From Gari tellinella (lineage: Eukaryota; Mollusca; Bivalvia; Cardiida; Psammobiidae): a stretch of 64,000 nucleotides of DNA. Position numbers and translations under genes: made by a program. The notes beneath the pieces are model-generated. The model did no database searches. It was not told the DNA's origin and saw only the letters and a program-made list of their open reading frames with translations. Position 1 is the first letter of the stretch. Each line of letters opens with the position of its first letter. Location of the stretch: positions 6,324,001 to 6,388,000 of the forward strand of contig OV277857.1 in assembly GCA_922989275.2 (NCBI GenBank), read 5' to 3'. Positions 55,861 through 64,000 of this stretch are shown piece by piece.

Positions 55861-56068
55861 TTACCCCTTCACCGTTTCATTGTCGTCTGCTTCAAATTTG
55901 TAGTGTGCAATGCCGTTTCAAAGTCAAAACATAAGGCAGTATTTCAAATTTCAAAACGAGTGTCAAACAGTTTGGATCCTGATCAAACGCCGCGTTACGT
56001 GGTGTCTGATCAGGATCCAAACTATTTGCAAACGCGCTTAGAATCGTTATTGTGAGTGAAGGGGTTAA
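55861..56068. mobile_element. TTAA4 MITE carrying core 1b
   Basis: TTACCCCTTCACCG to AGTGAAGGGGTTAA; core 1b at 55974-56029 with stem CGCCGCG/CGTGGTG. A core 1a hairpin follows outside at 56105-56171. Confidence 0.85.
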
Positions 56069-56664
56069 CCTTGCCTAAGCTTGAGACCAGTGTTTTTGTA
56101 TTTTGCAAACAGTGTAGAGCCTGATCGGAAGGCTCCTTACGGAGCCCTCTGATCAGGATCTGCACCTTTTGTTTTAGTTTTAGTTTTGATACATCTATTC
56201 TCAAAAGAATCCTTAAAATTAACATAAGCTGGTCATGTTTTGAAAATGAAATACATGTATTCCATACGAAAGATTCAACATAAAAAGGGCTACAGTACAA
56301 GGAACGTTGGCTGAAAGTGTTCTTGTATGCACTTGGTAATTCATTTTGAGCTTGTAAGTATTGCTAATTGAGTTTGAAACATTGGCCAAGTATTTATAAA
56401 TTGAATTTGCGACGCTGACCAACATGGTTGTAGGTAGGGTAGCATTGTTACCGATCTGTCTCTCTGTATGAAATTAGACGTTTGTGAGATCTTGATTCAA
56501 ATTATGACAACTGCTTGCCCAAACTAGAGTATGTACTGAACTGAACAGTTGGACAGAGAATAATATTTTACTTAATAAACCAACTTAGAATAGTTTAAAA
56601 CTTTAGGCCAATGACACATTTTATCAGTTATCGATTTTAAAATATCATATCCGATGATTGTTCT

Positions 56665-57245
56665 ATAATTACTACACTGCCACAATGACACCGTCACATC
56701 CACTGTCAACAACTTCTGCTATTTCTAATATTACTAGTGTTACTTCGTCTACTAATACTACTTCTACTACTATAACACCTTTACTGCTTTTCTGCAACTA
56801 TTACTATCACTGTTACTATTTCTGCTACTACTACTACCACTACCTCCACTACAGCTTTTTTTACTATTACTACAACTAATTCCACTACTACTACGTTTAC
56901 TACTACTATTGTTGTTGTTTCTACTACCACTATTTCTGCTATCATCTCTACTATAACTACAACTTCTTTATTTACTTTTTCTACAACTACTACTTAAGCT
57001 ACTTCTGTTACAACACTACTTCTACTGCTACAACAACTACTACTTGTACTATTACTACAGCAGCTACTCTCCCTACTGCTACTTCGACCACTACTATTAC
57101 TGTTGCTTATGCATCTACTATTTCTGCTATCAATCTTACCACTATAACTACTTCTTCTACTACTGATTATTATTTCTATTCTAATTTTTCTTATTATCAT
57201 AACTATTTTTCTCACCATCATCATAATCGTCATCATCATAATTTT
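56665..57245 (+). repeat. Degenerate ACT/CTA trinucleotide-rich tract
   Basis: Long pyrimidine-rich run of TACTACTACTACCACTACC-type words, ending in TCATCATCATAA. It yields Ser/Thr/Tyr-rich and Met-rich artefact ORFs on both strands. Confidence 0.9.
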
Positions 57246-57508
57246 TCATTCATTCATATTACAAATAGATCTAAGTCTTCATGTTGCACTCTTATTTTAA
57301 TTGCATTCCAGTTTATCACCTCTAGGCTACATGTATTAACAGTTTCACAACTTTATCACATTATACTTCCACAAATGTAATGCTTTACAAACGCCTGCAA
57401 GTGTCTGATATATGATACAATTGAAGAAAACAATATGCAATACTATATTTTTCAGAAGTTTTCAAACTACCTTTTATTTACAGTTTTACATACTATGTAT
57501 ATCTTACA

Positions 57509-57757
57509 TTAAACCATTTCTCCATAGCCTTTTTTGAAGACAAGTGGCCACTTTAAGCAGGCTGAAAGTAAAGCAGAATGCGCTTTAATGTGCATTCTGC
57601 TTTATTTTCAGCCTGTTTTCAGTTGCATCTGGTAGAACTGTATATAGAAAATATTTCTTCCGGTATATGTTCATTTCTTCTTTATAAAATTGGCACTATT
57701 TTCTTCAATCGAGGAATAAGCTAAATGTTAAATCTATCTATGGAGTAATGGGTAAAA
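57509..57757. mobile_element. TTAA1 MITE with core 2d, worn
   Basis: TTAAACCATTTCTCCATAGC start, 'TGGAGTAATGGGTAA' end; core at about 57551-57620 (GCGCTTTAATGTGC, loop TTAA shifted). Confidence 0.8.
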
Positions 57758-58159
57758 AGTCCTATCTATTATCTAGCGTTGCCAAAATTTCACAAGCAAA
57801 CTGGCAATGAAGATATAGATATGGACGAATGCAAAGCAGAACTATGTTTGGCTATTATATATTTACATTCGCCCTATTCAAATCCATTGGAAAAAAAATG
57901 ACGTTTATTTCGTGTAAACGTTATTTCTTAAGAGGTTGAGACTTCTGGATATATTCGCCGAGGAGTGGATTTGCTCTCCGCGAATCATTTGTTGCGTTGC
58001 TTCAGTAACGCCGGTATGGCTGTTCCTTTCAGGGTACACATTATACGTGTAAAAAACCCTTAATATGGATTAAATATATATGCATACTAATAAAATGTTC
58101 ATTTAGTATTAGAAATTAGAGCAAATATAATGTAAATAATTATAAGAAATGAACTGTAT

Positions 58160-58510
58160 TTTTTCGGTGTTTTGCCATTTTGTTGTCTGTTACAAAAATT
58201 GCCGTACGCATTTATTGTTTTATGTTAAGATATTTGATTTTATAAGAATGAGATTATCCCATCTGCCAAGAACTAAAAGGAAGGGAGGTGGGTGGTTTTG
58301 ATCCCGTGCGCTGCTTGGCAACGAATGAGATTAGCCATAACCGTCTTCTTGAACTCATCATCATCTCATCTCGTCTCATCATCCCTCATCATTCATCGGT
58401 GCTATTTTATTTCGTAGTGCCGTAAACTCATCCATCAAATATTTAAACATAAAAAAATAAAATGCGTACGGCAATTTTTGTAACAGACAATAAAATGGCG
58501 AAGAAAGAAG
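58160..58510. mobile_element. Long inverted repeat flanking a SINE-like insert
   Basis: Arms of about 50 bp: 'GCCATTTTGTTGTCTGTTAC..AAAAATTGCCGTACGCAT' (58176-58211) and 'ATGCGTACGGCAATTTTTGT..AACAGACAATAAAATGGC' (58462-58499). Between them lies the SINE-like copy. Either a TIR element was invaded by a SINE, or a foldback was made around it. Family not known. Confidence 0.8.
58240..58440 (+). mobile_element. tRNA-type SINE-like copy 1
   Basis: GGTTTTGATCCC (58294-58305) resembles a pol III B box; body 'GCTTGGCAACGAATGAGATT', a CTCATCATC-rich stretch, 'GTAGTGCCGTAAACTCATCC' tail with ATCC repeats. Homologous, in opposite orientation, to 62151-62338. A box not clear. Confidence 0.55.
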
Positions 58511-58729
58511 TTAATAACCTCCACTGTCCTACCGCGAATACAACATTTATTTGCAAACAGTTTGGATTCTGATTAGACGCCGCGTTTACGCGGCGTCTAA
58601 TCTTGATCAAAACTAGTTGACACTCAATTTTAATATCTTAAGTCAAAAAACCTTAAAATTAAATTTGAGAAATAAAAGCAGACGACAAATTATTTAAAGC
58701 TGATGACGTCATGGCAGTGAAGGAGTTAA
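58511..58729. mobile_element. TTAA4 MITE carrying core 1b
   Basis: TTAATAACCTCCACTG to GGCAGTGAAGGAGTTAA; core 1b at 58552-58618 (CGCCGCG TTTA CGCGGCG). GATGACGTCA near the right end, as at 43813. Confidence 0.85.
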
Positions 58730-58899
58730 ATTTCGATTAGCCGTCAGCTTACGGGCGAATGTCAACACATCGAAGGCGATGGTTGCAGTGCAAGCAATCA
58801 ATAAATGTGACTTTTGCCAACATACAGCAGGCATTTGGAGCAGTACTTATTGTCACCCACTACCATAGCTTGTTAGAAAAAACACATTACAAGAATACA

Positions 58900-59164
58900 C
58901 AATACCCACAAATTACAGAGGCTAAGACGTAATTCTTTTCCGTTTAGACAAAACTAAATGAGATTGGAGTGCAAGGAACTGTACTTATTTTATAAATGTT
59001 AACGATTTGATTAAATCGGAATAGGAAAACAATTTTGAGCTGGATCAGACGCCGGGTAACCCGGCGTCTGATCTGGCTCAAAATTGTTTGCAATCAAAAT
59101 TATATTTTTTACTTTTAAAAAAGATAAACACGTTTATTGTGAAAGAATACCGTCTTCTCCACTG
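58900..59164. mobile_element. TA1 MITE carrying core 1b
   Basis: Worn left end, right end GTCTTCTCCACTG-TA. Core at 59028-59091: CAATTTTGAGCTGGATCAGA, CGCCGGG TAA CCCGGCG, TCTGGCTCAAAATTG: the outer arm differs (TTTTGAGC) symmetrically. Confidence 0.82.
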
Positions 59165-60157
59165 TACAAGAAAGCATGTAACACCCATAAGATATATGAG
59201 TTCCGTCCTACCTAAACGTCGTCTGCTTAAAGATTGTGGTCTGTAGGTTTAAAACTATCAGATCCAAATCCGTTTGAATAGTTTGGAATTTGATCAGAAC
59301 CTGACTGAGGTGATCAACTATTTGAAATAGAAACTGCTTAAATCGCCAAAAAACTACATGCAATTGACACAGAAATCATTCGCTAACCCACCAGAAAAGA
59401 TATTAGGAAGCTTATAATCAAATTGAACCAACTGATGGAATAAAATTAACTTTATATGAAGAAAAATATGCATTTAACAGACATCCAAATTTTCAAATTA
59501 AATTTAAGTTATCCTAACATAAATATCTGAATATTCAATAACGCATTGTATTTGATATCATGTCTGTATGTCTGTCTGCACAGTCCAACTTGTTTTAAGC
59601 TGCCACTTATTGAAGAAGTACGAATATCTTTAACTACAAACTGTTTCTAGTATTGAAAATAGATGGCATTGCAGAAGAAGAAAAGGAAGAATGTTTTATA
59701 TCCCAAACTGCACTGCTTCTCGTCGTCTATATTAATATAAACGTAATTATATACAAACAAATATCAAAACTGATAGTTAAACATATCAGTATTTCAATTT
59801 TAAACCATGATTTCAAACGAATTTGAACTATCAAAATATGACTGCAAACGTAAGGGTAAGTTCGACTCTGAGTTATCGAACTAGATTAGACTGTAATTAC
59901 CGAATAATTACAATAAGATAAAATTAGTATATTCTTCTTATTTTTTGTTTATCATAGTTTACAACAATTTAAGATTATGCGGAAGAATTGAAGAATGTAG
60001 TTTAAAGACCAGCTGTGTTAAGAATAATGTAATTAAGTCCAAACGTTTGCATTGAGAAACCACTTTAAGTCGGACAGTAGCGAATTAGGTATTTGTGTTA
60101 GAAAGTATTCTTCTTGCAAAGAGTATTGCTGAAAAGGATTTTATCTGGCGTACAGTG
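59165..60157. other. No gene recognised
   Basis: A worn core 1b-like pair lies at about 59265-59325. The rest is unassigned. Confidence 0.4.
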
Positions 60158-60650
60158 AAAAGGGCTACATTCTGTTCAATTTAAATGACACTATATACAA
60201 ACACAAAGCAATAAAATTTAGAAATGACATTTTTCACAATTCTGACAATTTATTTCTATCAGAGTGACAAACAATTTAAAGCCAGATCAGACGCCGTGTA
60301 ATCCGGCGTCTGATCTGGCTCTAAATTGTTTACATTGGAGAATCTGTTATTCTTTCCCGTTTAAACGCAAACGTACGCAAACGCAAAACACTTAAACGTA
60401 GAAAAGAACAACTTTTGGACAATTCTGATAATTCTTGTTTATCTTGGTGGCAAACAGTTTGGAACCTGATCAGACGCCGGGTTACCCTGCGTCTGATCTG
60501 GCTCCAAACTGTTTGCACTGCAAATAATAGTTTTAGCGTAAACGCGTTTATTGGGAAAGAATAACGTTTTCTCCACTGCACAAAGAAAACAATTGTTTTA
60601 GCACAAATTCGTTTATTTGGAAAGAATAACGGTTTTCCATTCTGTATTCT
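60158..60650. mobile_element. TA1 MITE nested inside another TA1 MITE
   Basis: Outer copy: left part to its core 1b (60268-60331, TTTAAAGCCAGATCAGACGC mirrored). Then TA and a full inner copy (60333-60578: CATTGGAGAATCTGTTATTC to TTTTCTCCACTG) with its own core at 60450-60517. The outer right half then resumes ('TTGTTTTAGCACAAATTCG..TTTGGAAAGAATAACG'). The inner copy entered at TA directly next to the outer hairpin. Confidence 0.82.
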
Positions 60651-61080
60651 AGGATGTACTAAATGGTAGACAGTTTGTTTCTGTATGCAAATAATTTATT
60701 TCTTTGCCTTTTACTGCGCCAATGATAATACCCAGTTACTGAAGTAGATGGTCATCCATTCACCGCTTCGTCTTGCTTACCCAATCAACGACACTATACA
60801 GGTTTCTGTTCAAAGAAAAGAATCTGACAGTACTTTACAAAATACATTTACCTTTGCAACAAAATAATAAATGAAATTTTGCACAGATTTATGATATACC
60901 TATACCAACATCGTGACACATGTTTCCCCTCAGTAATTAAACGTTATGCATCGTCTGACTAGTTTTGGCTAAAATTTAATTTCAATGGAAGATCTAAAGC
61001 AGTATCACCAAAAAACTACCAGTAAGAGACTAAGAGTGTAAAACAGTATTTGACGAAATATCTGACCAGGATCTCGATTA

Positions 61081-61325
61081 TAGTGGATAATCTGTTATTC
61101 TTTCCCAATAAACGCGTTTACGCTAAAACTATTTTTTGCAGTGCAAACAGTTTGGAGCCAGATCAGACGCCGGGTAACCCGGCGTCTGATCAGGCTCCAA
61201 ACTGTTTGCCACCAAGATAAACAAGAATTATCAGAATTTTCCAAAAGTTGTTCTTTTCTACGTTTTAGTGCTTTGCGTTTGCGTACGTTTGCGTTTAAAC
61301 GGAAAGAATAACAGATTCTCCACTG
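61081..61325. mobile_element. TA1 MITE carrying core 1b
   Basis: 'TAGTGGATAATCTGTTATTC' to AACAGATTCTCCACTG-TA; core 1b at 61142-61209, perfect arms with CGCCGGG/CCCGGCG. Extra GCGTACGTTTGCG block in the right arm. Confidence 0.9.
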
Positions 61326-62150
61326 TAGTTTTTTTGTAAAATGGACGTTAGTCTTTCTTAATCAAATTGATTCAAAATCAACACTATTTCTATAACGTTT
61401 TAGGACGACATTTTGGTTTCATAACCCGTCTAACACAGTCGTTGTCATATTATCATTTGTTTATATGTTTTGCCCGTTTTTACTGGTTTTCTTTTAGAAA
61501 GTTGATAGTTTTTTTAAGAAACATTGATATGTGTATCATACCATTTGAATCCTGATCAATCGATGCTTTACGTAGCGTCTGATTGGGATCCGAACTGTAT
61601 GTAGATATCAGTGCTGTCGACAAGTTAAGTAATCCATTGATACGCCTAAATTCCTCAGTATATTATTAAGTGTGTACATTTCGATAAAATGCAATAGTTG
61701 GGGTTGTCTTCCATTAAAAAAAAAACCCACAAAAACACCAACACATAAACCCCCAAAGAAACCCAACGTAGGCAACCGGTTAGAACTTTTGTTCAGAATA
61801 GCGTACCCCTACCCGACCCCGAGTCTGTTTTATGACACCCAGTATTAAAACATAATAACGGCAATAAAACACCTCCGGTAAAATGTATGCTGGTAGGGTG
61901 GTCCTCAAAATACATGTACGCCGACGGGGAGAACCAATTTACAGTCAATACAGTCTGCTTTTACATTGACGTTTGAATTTGATTTGTCCAATTAAGATTT
62001 TAGAAATGTTATTTATAAATATCGATCATATTTTCAAACTGTTTGTATCCTGATCTGACGTCGAATTACTAGGCGTCTTATTCTGTTCCAAACTGTTTAC
62101 AAATGCCAGTTAAATCGCCATGTGCAGGGAACCCTTAAACCCATTGTTTT
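61326..62150. other. No gene; two worn core 1b hairpins
   Basis: Core 1b remnants at about 61538-61600 and 62034-62102. 61.7-61.8 kb is rich in A and C runs. No coding signal. Confidence 0.55.
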
Positions 62151-62338
62151 GATGGATGGATGAGTTTGGTTTTACGACACTGCGACACAAAATAGCTCAT
62201 ATGGCGCCGACGATTGACGAGGGATGATGAGATATGATGATTTCAGCTAATCTCATTCGTTGCAAAGCAGCGCAAGGAATCAAATCCACCGACCTGCCTA
62301 CCTTTTAATTTTCGGCAGAGGGAATAATCTCGGTCAAA
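62151..62338 (-). mobile_element. tRNA-type SINE-like copy 2
   Basis: Minus strand: GGATTTGATTCC (62288-62277) as B box, then 'CGCTGCTTTGCAACGAATGA', CATCATATCTCATCATCCC, 'GCAGTGTCGTAAAACCAAAC' and an ATCC tail. The B box is closer to GGTTCGATTCC than in copy 1. Confidence 0.6.
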
Positions 62339-63204
62339 TACAGAAACAGAAACATTCCCTGTCCCAATTAAGCCCCAGAATCTCGACAAGGTAGGGAGGT
62401 ATCTAGGGTTATTGTTTTGAAAACCGTGGTCACTTAAGTTAAGTTGAAAATACTTTCAACCTGTTTTTATGTAAATATGTTTAATGCTTAGGTTAGACTC
62501 GATTCAAATGCTTTATAACATTTGGCCAAAACATCATTCAACACCGTCTATGAGTAATGGGTTAATAAAACAACCTTCAAAAGACTTCATGACAGAGTTC
62601 TATTTGTGTTTGAAGGTGTTTTAGATTTAGTTTCAGTACAGGTAGTATCATTACGCAAGATGTCAGTAATGTAGAATGCCCTTCTCGGCAACTCTCTTCT
62701 TGTTTCCTGATGAGTAAGTTTACACAATAATAATAATAATATAATTATAGATATAGCAAGCTATTTGTATGGTTTTTATCTTCATATATACATGTAATTA
62801 AAATCACATGTTTTGTTTCCTAATAGATATATTTGCTATGCATGTATAGCTGCATATACAATCATACTGCACTTGCAACGTCTTTCGAGATGGTTTTTAA
62901 TTAAGGACAATTAAGTTAATGCAGCAACAAGGCCCGCAGAGCATTCGGATTGCTGGGCATAAATTCTGAAGGACCATGTATTTGATGCCTTTAACATCTT
63001 TACTTTTATTTATTTTCGCAAACTTTATCGTTTGATGGTTACAATTTGAGGTGACAGTAGAGTAGAAATACCGTTTTGGGACCGTTCTGCGTAACCTTCT
63101 TTTATGTAACTTTCCTCTGTAAAACGCCTTTTGACGCCTTTACCATGTTTCTGAAAGTCAATATCATTAGGACATATTTCATACATTCAGACATGATTGT
63201 CGTA

Positions 63205-63274
63205 GCTAAAAGCAGGCTAAAAAGCAAAGAGCTCATATAAGAATTCTCTGTTCTACTTTTAACCTGCTTTAAGC
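63205..63274. repeat. Core 2 hairpin, 2h-like, worn
   Basis: GCTAAAAGCAGGCTAAAAAG .. AGAGCTC/GAATTCTCT .. TTAACCTGCTTTAAGC. Confidence 0.75.
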
Positions 63275-63416
63275 AACCTGTCGACAATAATACTAAAACC
63301 TACTTATATAAGAAAGGATTGAAAGTAAATCGGGCATAACATCGAAATGAATATTATCTTAGGAGTTTTTCCCTCTAACTTTAAAATAGCAAAATTACAT
63401 ATCAATGGTAAATATA

Positions 63417-63662
63417 CTGTAAAACAGGTATTTTTCGCGTCATGAATATTTCGCGAAATGCGATTTTGTATTAATTCGCGACATCATGCAATATTTCTAG
63501 CAGGTTGTAGCTTAAAGCAGGCTGAAAGTAAAGCAGAATGTGCCTTAAGGCACATTCTGCTTTACTTTCAACCTGCTTTAAAAAGTCACATATTTTCAAA
63601 ATTAGAGACATTCGCTAATTAACGCGTAAATTATATTTTCGCGAATAAAACCGGTTTTACAG
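63417..63662. mobile_element. TA3 MITE carrying core 2d
   Basis: TA-CTGTAAAACAGGTATTTTTC to AATAAAACCGGTTTTACAG-TA, 246 bp, sub-terminal TTCGCG/CGCGAA. The centre (63508-63583) is the same perfect core 2d found in TTAA1: TTAAAGCAGGCTGAAAGTAA, GTGCCTTAAGGCAC. Framework ends are unrelated to TTAA1. Confidence 0.9.
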
Positions 63663-63812
63663 TATACCGTATATTATATAAGTGTGTCATAATATAATTA
63701 GGATAATTGTTAAACTGACTGCATAAACCAGTTTTTCCTAATATAGACATTTCCCATGCATGTTTAGCTGCAGACACTGCAATTTTACGGTCCTCAGAGA
63801 TGGCTTGTAATT

Positions 63813-64000
63813 AACCCTTATTCTGCTGCAAAGTCTTCTGCTTTTAATTGTCGTCTGCAAATTTTGTTAAATTTAGATCTATTCATTTTTTAATTTAAGA
63901 AACCTTAAGACGAGTGTCAAACAGTTTGGGTCCAGATCAGACGCCGCGTTACGCGGCGTCTGATCTGGATCTAAACTGTTTGTAAAAATCAATAAAATCG
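63813..64000. mobile_element. TTAA-type MITE with core 1b, cut by the window end
   Basis: TTAACCCTTATTCTGCTGC start, 'GTCTTCTGC..AATTGTCGTCTGC' text typical of TTAA3/TTAA4, core 1b at 63918-63983 perfect (CGCCGCG TTA CGCGGCG). Right end not in the window. Confidence 0.8.

Noticed and set aside
56658..57239. Tyrosine/serine-rich and methionine-rich ORFs
   Set aside because: Translations of a degenerate trinucleotide repeat tract.
58290..58310. Functional tRNA gene at the B-box-like word
   Set aside because: No acceptor stem, anticodon arm or clear A box; better explained as a SINE head.
1..64000. CRISPR array as explanation for the many repeats
   Set aside because: Repeats are dispersed, palindromic, irregularly spaced and inside transposon frameworks in a eukaryotic context; there are no spacers or cas genes.

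Overview
This looks like a non-coding, repeat-saturated stretch of an animal nuclear genome. It is AT-rich and intron-like: no long ORFs, no operons, no ribosome binding sites. A bivalve mollusc is the best guess. The tandem-core element at 20.07-21.83 kb, with its 'GCTCACCT...AGGTGAGC' end, the TGACCTTGACCT repeats and the many small palindromic elements are typical of bivalves. The species is not determined here.

Host gene content is minimal. The one convincing piece is a first coding exon on the minus strand (36421 to 36370) encoding MSRRKQGRPQQRLTLDT, followed by a canonical GTAAGT donor and preceded by an in-frame stop. MSRRKQ is the N-terminal NuRD-recruitment motif of the BCL11, SALL, ZNF423/521 and ZFPM (FOG) zinc-finger factors. 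Everything below 36.37 kb would then be intron 1 of that gene. The exon sits in the largest zone without miniature transposons (about 35.0-37.7 kb). A second, uncertain exon-like patch lies at 17.3-17.5 kb on the plus strand.

The rest is mostly mobile elements. Retroelements: a Penelope-like GIY-YIG remnant (42.69-43.06 kb, minus) with a type I hammerhead ribozyme downstream (42.53-42.58 kb); a dead LINE (45.05-47.77 kb, minus) with catalytic FADD changed to FAAD; the end of a second LINE (49.36-49.51 kb); and two SINE-like copies (58.2 and 62.2 kb). DNA elements: more than 60 short palindromic copies built from a few hairpin cores set inside different terminal frameworks. Core 1 (CAAACAGT...GATCAGA) has subtypes 1a (ending GGGCTCC) and 1b (ending CGCCG). 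Core 2 (TTAAAGCAGG...AAGCAGAA) has subtypes 2d and 2h. Core 3 carries GAATCGTCT. The frameworks are TTAA-bounded (piggyBac-like ends, five types), TA-bounded (mariner/Tigger-like ends, five types), CAGGG-ended with 6-bp target duplications (two types), and GGGGCCC-ended.

The most interesting observation is this modularity. The same hairpin core occurs in frameworks with unrelated ends; two neighbouring copies of one framework carry different cores; and the TTAA in the loop of core 2d has served as a breakpoint, giving TTAA-to-TTAA half-elements. If the region is intronic, the primary transcript would carry dozens of near-perfect RNA hairpins.
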